NCBI GenBank assembly: GCA_900472785.1
Contig: UCJH01000009.1
Location: 10,382 to 74,381, forward strand
Origin: Hyphomicrobiales bacterium
Lineage (GTDB): Bacteria; Pseudomonadota; Alphaproteobacteria; Rhizobiales; Rhizobiaceae
DNA: 64,000 nt
Reading direction: 5' to 3'
Both the position numbers and the translations under genes were made by a program. The notes beneath the pieces are model-generated. The model was not told where the DNA came from. It did not search any database and was given only the letters and a program-made list of their open reading frames with translations. Below, piece after piece: positions 1 to 9,170 of this stretch; position 1 is the stretch's first letter, and every line of letters begins with the position of its first letter.

Positions 1-487
1 CGCTGACGGCAAGGCCATGGGCGCAGGCAAGGCCGGCCGGGCCGGCGCCGACCACGGCGATCGTCTTGCCGGTTGGTTCGGCGCGGGTGTAGAACTGCTT
101 GTTTTCGTCCATCGCGACATCGGTCGCATAACGTTGCAGCTGGCCAATCGCGACCGGCTTGCCTTCGGCGGTGTTGCGCACGCAGGCCTGCTCGCACAGC
201 GTCTCGGTGGGACAGACGCGAGCGCACATGCCGCCCAGAATGTTCTGATCGAAGATCGTGTTGGCCGAACCGATCGGGTTGCCTGTCGATATCTGCCGGA
301 TGAACAGCGGAATATCGATCGAGGTGGGACAGGCCGTCATGCAGGGCGCGTCGTGACAGAAGTAGCAGCGGTCGGCTGCAACCAAGGCTTCGTGGTCGTC
401 CAGCGGCGCGTGGAGGTCGGAAAAATTCGCCTCGTACTGCGCTGGAGACAGGCGGCCCTTGTGAATCCCGGATTCCATAGTTCCCAT
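1..487 (-). CDS. preT: PreT-like NAD-dependent dihydropyrimidine dehydrogenase subunit (partial)
   Basis: Read on the minus strand, this is the first ~162 codons; the rest lies beyond the left edge. The protein opens with a GltD/PreT-type Fe-S domain: YFCHDAPCMTACPTSIDIP at about residues 42-60, then CARVCPTETLCEQAC near 88-102, the Cys clusters that bind 4Fe-4S centres. It then reaches the FAD/NAD Rossmann start AVVGAGPAGLACAHG. PreT works with the flavoprotein PreA to reduce uracil and thymine with NADH in the cytoplasm. The start at 487 is preferred because GGGAG lies about 8 bases upstream; a second ATG at 478 is possible. Divergent from the SorC-type regulator. The partner preA would lie outside the window. 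A GltD-like glutamate synthase small subunit is the alternative, but the N-terminal motif order fits PreT better. Confidence 0.82.
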   Translation of the reverse strand, partial: MGTMESGIHKGRLSPAQYEANFSDLHAPLDDHEALVAADRCYFCHDAPCMTACPTSIDIPLFIRQISTGNPIGSANTIFDQNILGGMCARVCPTETLCEQACVRNTAEGKPVAIGQLQRYATDVAMDENKQFYTRAEPTGKTIAVVGAGPAGLACAHGLAVS

Positions 488-707
488 TTTTTTATCTCCC
501 AAATGTCGAGCTTTGGATGACGAAACGGTAACTCAGCTTTATTTTTTTATCAAATGGTAAAATTTCGAAATTCAATTTCTCTTAAACAACTGCATTTTCA
601 GGTCTTTACGGCGATATTTACCGTCTTTCGGCCTGCTGTCGTTTGACATGTTACCTGTAAAAATGTCAGCAATTCAGGAAGAATTGCCTTCAAGGGAAAA
701 AGGGTCG
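488..707. promoter_or_regulatory. Divergent AT-rich control region with inverted repeats
   Basis: AT-rich spacer between preT (minus) and the SorC-type regulator (plus). It holds a perfect 12-base palindrome, AATTTCGAAATT, at 561-572, and an ACGG-N9-CCGT inverted repeat at 608-624. Either could be an operator for autoregulation of the regulator or for control of preT. No clear sigma-70 promoter was assigned. Part of the right end (648-707) could be coding if the regulator starts at the upstream ATG 648 or 663. Confidence 0.35.
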
Positions 708-1661
708 ATGGCGAGACGGGCGGAGGCTAACAATCGGTTGGACGATGCGGCGCGCGCCGGATGGCTTTACTATGTCGCCGGCCGGACCCAGGACGAGATC
801 GCGTCGGCCATGGGCATTTCGCGTCAGTCGGCGCAACGCCTGGTTTCGCTGGCCGTTGCCGAAAAGCTGATCAAGGTCAGGCTCGACCACCCGATCGCCG
901 CCTGTCTGGAACTCGCCGAGCGTCTCAAGGAAAAATTCGACCTTCGCCATGTCGATGTCGTTCCAAGCGATCCGGCCTCGACGTCCACCACGGTCGGCAT
1001 CGCGGAGGCGGGGGCCGTCGAGATCGAGCGCTGGTTGAAGTCCGCCGATCCGATCGTGCTTGCGGTCGGAACCGGACGAACGCTGAAAGCGGCGATCGAC
1101 CAGCTGCCGCCGATGGAATGTCCGCTGCATCGGATCGTATCGCTGACCGGAAATATCGGGCCGGACGGTTCCGCCGCTTACTACAACGTCATCTTCTCGA
1201 TGGCGGATGCCGTCAAGGCGCGGCATTTTCCGATGCCTCTGCCGGTTCTCGTGTCGTCGGCAGCGGAACGTGAGCTGTTGCATCGCCAGGATCTCGTGCA
1301 GTTTGCATTGCAGCTCGGGCGCGAGGCGAATGTCGCTTTCGTCGGCATCGGCGAGCTTGGCTCGGATGCACCGTTGTGCGTCGATGGCTTTCTGGCGCGT
1401 GAGGAAATGGACCGGCTGACGGCCACCGGTGCCTGCGGCGAGATTTGCGGCTGGATGTTCGATCAGGACGGCCAGCTTCTCGCCGACGTGATCAACGATC
1501 GGGTGGCCAGCGTCCCCTTGCCGTCGCGCGAGACGGCAACGGTCGTCGGACTTGCCAAAGGTCGCAAAAAATATACGGCGATCCGGGCGGCGCTGACGGG
1601 GCGCATGATCAACGGAATCATCACCGACGAGAGCACCGCAGAGTATCTGCTCGGAGCCTGA
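708..1661 (+). CDS. smoC: SorC/DeoR-family sugar-binding transcriptional regulator of the polyol operon
   Basis: 317-residue regulator of the SorC family. An N-terminal helix-turn-helix spans about residues 25-46 (GRTQDEIASAMGISRQSAQR). A C-terminal sugar-phosphate-binding domain of the ribose-5-phosphate isomerase fold follows, with the effector-loop pattern VGTGRTL near residue 120. It lies directly upstream of, and in the same direction as, the sorbitol/mannitol ABC transporter, the usual position of smoC in rhizobia, so it is expected to sense a polyol or its phosphate and control that operon. In-frame ATGs at 648 and 663 would give longer forms. 708 is chosen because an AGGGAAAAAGGG stretch precedes it and the resulting length is normal for the family. 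The name is by synteny and family; the inducer is inferred. Confidence 0.82.
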   Translation: MARRAEANNRLDDAARAGWLYYVAGRTQDEIASAMGISRQSAQRLVSLAVAEKLIKVRLDHPIAACLELAERLKEKFDLRHVDVVPSDPASTSTTVGIAEAGAVEIERWLKSADPIVLAVGTGRTLKAAIDQLPPMECPLHRIVSLTGNIGPDGSAAYYNVIFSMADAVKARHFPMPLPVLVSSAAERELLHRQDLVQFALQLGREANVAFVGIGELGSDAPLCVDGFLAREEMDRLTATGACGEICGWMFDQDGQLLADVINDRVASVPLPSRETATVVGLAKGRKKYTAIRAALTGRMINGIITDESTAEYLLGA

Positions 1662-1872
1662 AAGCTTTTCATCTCTGCTGGCAACATTGGCCGACCTCTG
1701 TCCATGGGTGGCAGGGCACGCCTCTGGGTGAAAAATATTTCATAATAAAATCAAACGCATGAATAGATCCTTCTGCGATGCAGCATGGAATGCCGATTGA
1801 CTCCGTCGATGCTTTGGTGAGTAATTGCCCACGAGCGAAGCAAATGCTCATTACTCTTCTGGGAGGAAGATT
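1662..1872 (+). promoter_or_regulatory. smo operon promoter region with candidate SmoC operator
   Basis: Spacer between the regulator and smoE. A near-palindrome TGAAAAATATTTCA (1729-1742) is a candidate operator. A possible sigma-70 promoter is TTGACT (1797-1802), 17 bases, AGTAAT (1820-1825). A GAGTAAT/ATTACTC inverted repeat (1819-1825 and 1850-1856) flanks the presumed transcript start. A GGGAGGAAG ribosome binding site lies just before the smoE ATG at 1873. All assignments are by eye. Confidence 0.4.
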
Positions 1873-3183
1873 ATGAAATTGAAAACTTTCCTGCTGGGCA
1901 CGTGCTCGGCACTTCTTCTGTGCGGCTTTGCCAATGCAGAAACCCTCACCATCGCCACCGTCAACAATGGCGACATGGTGCGCATGCAGGGTCTGACGGA
2001 TGATTTTACCGCCAAGAACCCTGACATTCAGCTCGAGTGGGTAACCCTCGAGGAAAACGTCCTGCGCGAACGCGTCACCACCGACATCGCGACCAAGGGC
2101 GGCCAGTACGACATCATGACGATCGGCACCTACGAAGTTCCGATCTGGGCAAAGCAGGGCTGGCTCCTGCCGCTCGACAATCTGGGCGCCGACTACGACG
2201 CAGCCGACATCCTGCCGGCCATCTCCAGCGGCCTCTCGGCAGACGGCAAGCTCTATGCAGCACCGTTCTACGGCGAAAGCTCGATGGTCATGTATCGCAA
2301 GGACCTGATGGAAAAGGCCGGGCTGACCATGCCCGACGCTCCGACCTGGGAGTTCATCGGTGAGGCGGCCCGCAAGATGACCGACCGTGCTGCCGGCATC
2401 AACGGCATTTGCCTTCGCGGCAAGGCCGGCTGGGGCGAGAACATGGCGTTCCTGACGGCCATGTCCAACTCCTTTGGCGCGCGCTGGTTCGATGAAAGCT
2501 GGAAGCCCCAGTTCGACCAGCCGGAATGGAAGACGACGCTCGAAACCTACGTCAAGCTGATGAACGATGCCGGCCCTCAGGGCGCTTCGTCCAACGGCTT
2601 CAACGAGAACCTGGCGCTTTTCCAGCAGGGTAATTGCGGCATGTGGATCGACGCAACGGTTGCTGCGTCCTTCGTTTCGAACCCGAAGGAATCCACCGTT
2701 GCCGACAAGGTCGGTTACGCTCTGGCTCCTGACAACGGTCTCGGCAAGCGCGGCAACTGGCTCTGGGCCTGGAACCTCGCGATCCCGGCAGGCACGACAA
2801 AGGCTGCAGCGGCCGAGAAGTTCGTCGCCTGGGCAACGAGCAAGGAATACACAGCACTCGTCGCCTCGAAGGAAGGCTGGGCCAACGTTCCTCCGGGCAC
2901 GCGCACCTCGCTTTACCAGAATGCCGAATACACGAAAGCAGCTCCGTTTGCGAAGATGACGCTGGACAGCATCAACTCCGCAGACCCGACAAAGCCGACC
3001 GTCAAGCCGGTTCCCTATGTCGGTGTCCAGTTCGTCGCGATCCCCGAGTTCCAGGGTCTCGGCACCACTGTCGGACAGCTCTTCTCCGCCGCTCTGGCCG
3101 GGCAGATGTCTGTCGATGATGCGCTCGCTCAGGCGCAGGACGTAACCACCCGCGAAATGACGCGCGGCGGCTACATCAAGTAA
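1873..3183 (+). CDS. smoE: Sorbitol/mannitol ABC transporter substrate-binding protein
   Basis: 436-residue periplasmic binding protein of the family 1 extracellular solute-binding group. Residues 1-22 form a signal peptide (Lys-rich start, then LLGTCSALLLCGFANA), with cleavage likely after FANA. The mature part begins ETLTIATVNNGDMVRMQGLTD and carries the usual GLSADGKLYAAPFYGESSMVMYRKD segment of maltose/polyol binders. It delivers hexitols to the SmoFGK complex. An in-frame ATG at 1825 is rejected because the ATG at 1873 has a strong GGGAGGAAG site and gives a clean signal peptide. First gene of the operon; the stop is followed by two hairpins (3203-3285) that may raise its expression above that of the permeases. 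Substrate is inferred from the dehydrogenases downstream. Confidence 0.9.
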   Translation: MKLKTFLLGTCSALLLCGFANAETLTIATVNNGDMVRMQGLTDDFTAKNPDIQLEWVTLEENVLRERVTTDIATKGGQYDIMTIGTYEVPIWAKQGWLLPLDNLGADYDAADILPAISSGLSADGKLYAAPFYGESSMVMYRKDLMEKAGLTMPDAPTWEFIGEAARKMTDRAAGINGICLRGKAGWGENMAFLTAMSNSFGARWFDESWKPQFDQPEWKTTLETYVKLMNDAGPQGASSNGFNENLALFQQGNCGMWIDATVAASFVSNPKESTVADKVGYALAPDNGLGKRGNWLWAWNLAIPAGTTKAAAAEKFVAWATSKEYTALVASKEGWANVPPGTRTSLYQNAEYTKAAPFAKMTLDSINSADPTKPTVKPVPYVGVQFVAIPEFQGLGTTVGQLFSAALAGQMSVDDALAQAQDVTTREMTRGGYIK

Positions 3184-3202
3184 ACGTTCCTTCCCAAGGA
3201 CG

Positions 3203-3230
3203 GGCTGTCCGGATTTCGATCCGGGCAGCC
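3203..3230 (+). promoter_or_regulatory. Intercistronic mRNA hairpin with TTCG loop (smoE-smoF)
   Basis: Bases 3203-3214 pair with 3219-3230 around a TTCG tetraloop, giving a 12-bp stem with one G-U pair. No T-run follows, so this is unlikely to be a complete terminator. Placed 20 bases after the binding-protein stop and before the permease genes, it resembles the structures that protect the 3' end of binding-protein mRNA in sugar ABC operons. Confidence 0.6.
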
Positions 3231-3244
3231 AACTCGAACCGGAC

Positions 3245-3285
3245 GTCAGGCGTCGTGATGGCTTCGAGACTGTGATACGCCTGAC
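3245..3285 (+). promoter_or_regulatory. Second intercistronic inverted repeat (smoE-smoF)
   Basis: GTCAGGCGT (3245-3253) pairs perfectly with ACGCCTGAC (3277-3285) across a 23-base loop. It follows the TTCG hairpin in the same 192-base gap and may add to differential mRNA stability or partial attenuation between smoE and smoF. Confidence 0.45.
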
Positions 3286-3375
3286 AGCCAAGCTTTGAAG
3301 ACAAGAAGAAAAAAGCTGGTGTGCTGTCCTCCCGCCCGGAGCGCAGCTGCACGGTGGGAAGAGGGAGGAATTCCA

Positions 3376-4248
3376 ATGGCAACGCAGAATACACGGGCGC
3401 TTGCGCGTCTCATGCTGGCTCCGTCCGTCGGGCTGCTTCTGATCTGGATGATCGTGCCGCTCGTCATGACATTGTGGTTCTCGTTCCAGAACTACAACCT
3501 GCTCAATCCGACCAATGTCAGCTTCGCCGGTCTCTTCAACTACAAATATTTCTACACGGACCCGGCCTTCTTCCAGTCGATCTGGAACACCCTTCTTCTG
3601 GTTGTCGGCGTGCTTCTGATCACGGTGATCGGCGGTATCGCGTTGGCGCTTCTGATCGACCAGCCAATGTTCGGCCAGGGGATCGTGCGCATCCTGGTGA
3701 TCTCGCCGTTCTTCGTCATGCCGCCGGTCGCCGCGCTTGTCTGGAAGAACATGATCATGCATCCGGGATATGGCGTCCTTGCCGATATCAGCCGCTTCTT
3801 CGGATTGCAGCCGGTCGACTGGTTCTCGCAGTGGCCGTTGTTTTCCATCGTCATCATCGTCGCCTGGCAGTGGCTGCCGTTTGCGACGCTTATCCTGCTC
3901 ACCGCCCTGCAGTCGCTGGACGGCGAACAGAAGGAAGCCGCGGAAATGGATGGCGCCAATTTCGTCAATCGGTTCATCTACCTGACCGTGCCGCATCTGG
4001 CCCGCTCGATCACCGTCGTCATCCTGATCCAGACCATCTTCCTTCTGGGTGTCTATGCGGAAATCCTTGTCACCACCAATGGCGGCCCGGGCTACGCATC
4101 CACGAACCTGCCGTTCCTGATCTACCGCACAGCGCTCCTCGGCTATGACGTCGGCGGCGCATCCGCAGGAGGCATCATCGCCGTCATCCTCGCCAATATC
4201 GTCGCCTTCTTCCTGATGCGCGCCGTCGGCAAGAACCTCGACAAATAA
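3376..4248 (+). CDS. smoF: Sorbitol/mannitol ABC transporter permease 1
   Basis: 290-residue inner-membrane permease of the MalF/UgpA type. Six hydrophobic segments can be read, beginning ASVGLLLIWMIVPLV-like near residues 15-35 and including a long stretch VVGVLLITVIGGIALALLI. The EAA-loop motif that docks onto the ATPase appears as EAAEMDGANFVNRFIYLTVPH near residues 190-210. Start at 3376 because GGGAGGAATTCCA precedes the ATG; the upstream in-frame ATG at 3295 lies in the hairpin-bearing gap. Second gene of smoEFGK, 12 bases before smoG. It forms the channel with SmoG. Confidence 0.9.
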   Translation: MATQNTRALARLMLAPSVGLLLIWMIVPLVMTLWFSFQNYNLLNPTNVSFAGLFNYKYFYTDPAFFQSIWNTLLLVVGVLLITVIGGIALALLIDQPMFGQGIVRILVISPFFVMPPVAALVWKNMIMHPGYGVLADISRFFGLQPVDWFSQWPLFSIVIIVAWQWLPFATLILLTALQSLDGEQKEAAEMDGANFVNRFIYLTVPHLARSITVVILIQTIFLLGVYAEILVTTNGGPGYASTNLPFLIYRTALLGYDVGGASAGGIIAVILANIVAFFLMRAVGKNLDK

Positions 4249-4260
4249 GGAAGCACGACC

Positions 4261-5085
4261 ATGGCACGCGCAGTTTCCACCAGAAGAACCATCTTCTTCA
4301 CCATCGCCGCCTGGATCGTGGCCCTGATCATCTTTTTCCCGATCCTCTACACGATCATCACGTCGTTCAAATCCGAGACGGAAGCCATCCAGGGCTTCAA
4401 CCTGATCCCATCGGGCACGATCGAGAGCTATATCGACGTGCAGACACAGAAGGACTACTTCAAGCCCTTCATGAACTCGGTCATCCTGTCGGTCGGCTCG
4501 ACGATCCTCGCGCTTCTGATATCGGTGCCGGCCGCCTGGTCGATGGCGTTCTCGCCGACCAACAAGACCAAGGACATCCTGATGTGGATGCTGTCCACCA
4601 AGATGATGCCGGCTGTCGCCGTTCTGGTGCCGATCTACCTGATCTTCCGCGATTTCGGCCTGCTCGACAGCCGCATCGGCCTGATGTTCATGCTGATGAT
4701 GATCAATCTGCCGATCGTCATCTGGATGCTCTACACCTACTTCCGCGAAATTCCGGGCGAAATCCTGGAGGCCGCACGCATGGACGGAGCCTCGCTCTGG
4801 GGTGAGATCTGGTACGTGCTGACGCCGATGGCGGTGCCCGGCATTGCCTCGACCATGCTGCTCAACATCATTCTCGCCTGGAACGAAGCCTTCTGGACCA
4901 TCCGCCTGACGACCACCAATGCGGCGCCGCTGACCGCCTTCATCGCTTCGTTCTCCTCGCCGCAGGGCCTGTTCTGGGCAAAGCTGTCGGCCGCTTCGAC
5001 GCTCGCCATCGCACCGATCCTGATCATGGGCTGGTTCAGCCAGAAACAACTCGTGCGCGGCCTGACGTTCGGCGCCGTGAAATAA
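4261..5085 (+). CDS. smoG: Sorbitol/mannitol ABC transporter permease 2
   Basis: 274-residue MalG/UgpE-type permease. The first membrane segment is FFTIAAWIVALIIFFPILY (about residues 16-35), and six segments are visible overall. The ATPase-docking EAA loop is EAARMDGASLWGEIWYVLTPM (about residues 170-190). It pairs with SmoF in the hexitol transporter. AAGGAAG lies about 8 bases before the ATG, and the gene is 30 bases upstream of smoK. Confidence 0.9.
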   Translation: MARAVSTRRTIFFTIAAWIVALIIFFPILYTIITSFKSETEAIQGFNLIPSGTIESYIDVQTQKDYFKPFMNSVILSVGSTILALLISVPAAWSMAFSPTNKTKDILMWMLSTKMMPAVAVLVPIYLIFRDFGLLDSRIGLMFMLMMINLPIVIWMLYTYFREIPGEILEAARMDGASLWGEIWYVLTPMAVPGIASTMLLNIILAWNEAFWTIRLTTTNAAPLTAFIASFSSPQGLFWAKLSAASTLAIAPILIMGWFSQKQLVRGLTFGAVK

Positions 5086-5115
5086 GCAAACAATAGAAAA
5101 TACCGGGAGGCACGC

Positions 5116-6113
<998 letters not shown>

Positions 6114-6117
<4 letters not shown>

Positions 6118-6887
6118 AACGTCTCGACGGAAAAAGCGCCCTGATCACCGGATCGGCTCGCGGCATCGGGCGCACCTTTGCCGAGGCCTATGTCAGGGAA
6201 GGCGCGACAGTCGCGATTGCCGACATCAATCTGGAGCGGGCACAACAGACCGCGTCGGAGATCGGTCCCGCCGCCTATGCGGTCGAGATGGACGTGACGA
6301 GCCAGGCATCGATCGACAACGCGATCGCAAGAGTCGTCGAAAAGGCTCATGGGCTTGATATCCTGGTCAACAATGCGGCGCTGTTCGATCTGGCGCCGAT
6401 CGTCGAGATAACCAGGCAGAGTTACGACAAGCTGTTCTCGATCAATGTGTCGGGCACCCTGTTCACGATGCAGGCGGCGGCAAAGCAGATGATCGCGCAG
6501 GGACGTGGCGGCAAGATCATCAACATGGCAAGCCAGGCAGGACGCCGCGGCGAGGCGCTCGTCGGAGTCTATTGCGCAACCAAGGCCGCCGTCATCAGCC
6601 TGACGCAGTCGGCGGGCCTCAACCTGATTACGCACGGCATCAATGTGAATGCCATCGCGCCCGGTGTCGTCGACGGCGAACATTGGGACGGCGTGGACGC
6701 AATGTTTGCCAAATACGAAAACCGCCCGATCGGTGAAAAAAAGCGTCTTGTCGGCGCGGAAGTTCCCTTCGGACGCATGGCCACGGCCGAGGATCTCGTC
6801 GGCATGGCCATCTTCCTCGCTTCCGGCGAGAGCGATTATATTGTGTCCCAGACGTACAACGTCGACGGCGGCAACTGGATGAGCTGA
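6114..6887 (+). CDS. smoS: Sorbitol dehydrogenase (short-chain dehydrogenase/reductase)
   Basis: 257-residue classical SDR. The NAD-binding motif TGSARGIG is at residues 12-19, the structural motif NNAA near residues 85-88, and the catalytic pair Y153 and K157 in YCATK. In rhizobia this gene, next to smoK, oxidises D-glucitol (sorbitol) to fructose and galactitol to tagatose with NAD+. It starts within the smoK stop codon (ATGA). mtlK follows after a 32-base gap. Length and all catalytic residues are normal. Function is assigned by family and synteny. Confidence 0.88.
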
Positions 6888-6919
6888 GCCCAAGGCTCCG
6901 CTTGACGAAGGACAATGCG

Positions 6920-8404
6920 ATGACCACCAAACTTTCGCTCGCAACGCTGGACAAGGTCCAGGCGACGGCCTCCATTCCGGCTTATGACCGGGCCAAGCTT
7001 TCGGCGGGCATCGTCCACTTCGGCGTCGGCAATTTCCATCGCGCCCATCAGGCCGTCTATCTCGACGATCTCTTCAACAGCGGCCGCGATCATGACTGGG
7101 CGATCATCGGGGCAGGGGTTCTGCCCTCCGACGAAGCGATGCGTGCCAAGCTGGCCGAGCAGGATTTCCTGACGACGGTGGTCGAACAGGACAACAACAA
7201 GAGCGCGGCCCGCGTGACCGGCCCGATGATCGACTATCTGCGACCGGGCAACGCGACGGCAACCATCGCGCAGCTAGCGGACCCGGCGATCCGCATCGTT
7301 TCGCTGACGATCACGGAAGGCGGTTACTTCATCGACCCAGCCTCGGGGAAGTTCAATCCGGCGCATCCGGCGATCGTCGCCGACGCTGAGAATCCTGACG
7401 AACCGAAAACCGTTTTCGGCCTGATAATCGCCGGCCTCAAGGCCCGCAAGGCCAAGGGCCTCGTGCCCTTCACCGTGATGTCCTGCGACAATATTCCCGG
7501 TAACGGCGAGGTCACGCATGCCGCGGTCCGCGGGCTGGCACGTCTGTCCGATGGCGCGCTGGCCGACTGGATCGACGCGAATGTCGCCTTCCCGAACGGC
7601 ATGGTCGATCGCATCACGCCGGCGACCGGCCCCCGCGAAGTCGGCATCGTCGCCTCGGAATATGCCATCGACGACAATTGGCCGGTGTTCTGCGAGGAAT
7701 TCAAGCAGTGGGTGCTGGAAGATCATTTTCCGGCGGGTCGTCCGGCGCTCGAAAGCGTCGGCGTCCAGTTCGTGCCGGATGTCGCGCCTTATGAACACAT
7801 GAAGATCCGCATTCTCAACGGCGGACACGCGGCAATCGCCTATCCGGCCGCGCTGATGGACATCCACTTCGTCCATGAGGCGATGGAAGAACCGCTGATC
7901 CAGGCCTTCCTGCAGAAGCTCGAATTCGACGAGATCATTCCGGTCATCCCGCCGGTGCCGAATACAAATCTCAACGATTACTACAAACTGGTGGAGAGCC
8001 GCCTCTTCAACCCGAAGATCGGCGACACGATCCCGCGTCTGGCGCAGGACGGCTCCAATCGCCAGCCGAAATTCATCCTGCCATCGACAGCCGATCGTCT
8101 GGCCCGCGGCGAGGATGTCGTCGGCCTGTCTCTTGTCTCCGCTCTGTGGTGCCGCTATTTCGCGGGAACCACTGACAGCGGCAAGGCGATCGCTTTCAAC
8201 GACGCCAGCGCCGATCGTCTGCAGGCCGCCGCCTTGAAGGCCAAGGACGATCCACAGGCCTTTCTTGCGCTTTCGGATATCTTCGGCGAAGTTGCGAAAT
8301 CGGAGCTTTTCCAGCGCCGCTTTGCCCATGCGCTGAAGACGCTCTGGGAAAAAGGCACGCGCCAGACCCTGCAGCTCTATCTTGACGGCAAACTCGGAGA
8401 TTGA
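6920..8404 (+). CDS. mtlK: Mannitol 2-dehydrogenase, long-chain polyol type
   Basis: 494-residue polyol-specific long-chain dehydrogenase, oxidising D-mannitol (and D-arabitol) to the ketose with NAD+. The N-terminal dinucleotide loop is GVGNFHRAH (residues 35-43). The catalytic segment KIRILNGGH places Lys at 295, Asn at 300 and His at 303, the same positions as the known triad of the Pseudomonas fluorescens enzyme. Start at ATG 6920 because GAAGGA lies 8 bases upstream; an in-frame TTG at 6902 is less likely. Part of the smo operon, downstream of smoS. Confidence 0.9.
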   Translation: MTTKLSLATLDKVQATASIPAYDRAKLSAGIVHFGVGNFHRAHQAVYLDDLFNSGRDHDWAIIGAGVLPSDEAMRAKLAEQDFLTTVVEQDNNKSAARVTGPMIDYLRPGNATATIAQLADPAIRIVSLTITEGGYFIDPASGKFNPAHPAIVADAENPDEPKTVFGLIIAGLKARKAKGLVPFTVMSCDNIPGNGEVTHAAVRGLARLSDGALADWIDANVAFPNGMVDRITPATGPREVGIVASEYAIDDNWPVFCEEFKQWVLEDHFPAGRPALESVGVQFVPDVAPYEHMKIRILNGGHAAIAYPAALMDIHFVHEAMEEPLIQAFLQKLEFDEIIPVIPPVPNTNLNDYYKLVESRLFNPKIGDTIPRLAQDGSNRQPKFILPSTADRLARGEDVVGLSLVSALWCRYFAGTTDSGKAIAFNDASADRLQAAALKAKDDPQAFLALSDIFGEVAKSELFQRRFAHALKTLWEKGTRQTLQLYLDGKLGD

Positions 8405-8480
8405 TGCCATGCCCTTCAGCCGCTCGCGGAACGCTGCCGTCGTCAACAGCGGCTTCCGCGCGCTGGCACGGGCCTGATCG

Positions 8481-9170
8481 ATGGCGCACGCTCCCCACCT
8501 CCTGATTTTCGATTGCGACGGTGTCCTGGTCGACAGCGAACCCTTGTCCGTCGATGTGCTCGTTCGGGTCCTGCACAATGCCGGCGTCGAAATGGATGCC
8601 GAAGAGGCCTATGTCCGGTTTCTCGGCAAGAGCCTCAAGACCATGTCCGATATTTTGCATGAGGATTATGGGCTTGCCGTCGATGACAAGTTCCTCGAGG
8701 AAATGCGGCTTGACCTCTACAGACGGTTCCGCAAGGAGTTGCAGGCCGTCGACGGCATTGCCGAAGCACTGGATGGGCTGGATATCCCGCGTTGCGTGGC
8801 GTCTTCCAGCCAGATGGAACGCATCCGGCTTTCGCTGACCATTACCGGCCTGATTGGTCGTCTGGAGCCGCATCTGTTCAGCGCCTCCATGGTCTCGCGC
8901 GGCAAGCCGGCGCCGGATCTTTTCCTGCATGCCGCAGCGCAGATGGGGGTTCCAGCCGAAAACTGCATCGTTGTCGAAGACAGCCCTGCCGGCATCGAGG
9001 CCGCCAAGGCCGCAGGCATGCGCGTCTTTGCCTTCGCCGGTGCATCCCACGCCCGCACGGAGCGTCACAAGTCGGCCTTGCTGCAGCTCGAGCCTGATGT
9101 CCTGTTTGACGATATGCGGGAATTGATACACTTTGTCCGGCAAGAACAAAGGGACGGGAACATTCTTTAA
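8481..9170 (+). CDS. HAD-superfamily sugar-phosphate phosphatase, beta-phosphoglucomutase-like
   Basis: 229-residue HAD hydrolase. Motif I is DCDGVLVDSE with the nucleophile D11 and acid/base D13. Motif II is the Ser in VASSSQMER, motif III the Lys of RGKPAPDLFL, and motif IV VVEDSPAGIEAAKAAG. Members of this group dephosphorylate small sugar phosphates, which suits a position between a polyol dehydrogenase and a sugar kinase; it may remove a dead-end phosphate. The 76-base gap after mtlK holds no recognised site and the ribosome binding site is weak. Its TAA shares a base with the next ATG (TAATG at 9168-9172), so the two are translationally coupled. Substrate unknown. Confidence 0.8.
   Translation: MAHAPHLLIFDCDGVLVDSEPLSVDVLVRVLHNAGVEMDAEEAYVRFLGKSLKTMSDILHEDYGLAVDDKFLEEMRLDLYRRFRKELQAVDGIAEALDGLDIPRCVASSSQMERIRLSLTITGLIGRLEPHLFSASMVSRGKPAPDLFLHAAAQMGVPAENCIVVEDSPAGIEAAKAAGMRVFAFAGASHARTERHKSALLQLEPDVLFDDMRELIHFVRQEQRDGNIL

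Noticed and set aside
1669-5049. A 1126-codon open frame on the minus strand opposite smoE-smoF-smoG.
   Set aside because: Its translation is Asp/His/Arg-rich low complexity with no domain, and the plus strand holds three well-recognised transporter genes. High-GC codon bias opens long antisense frames.
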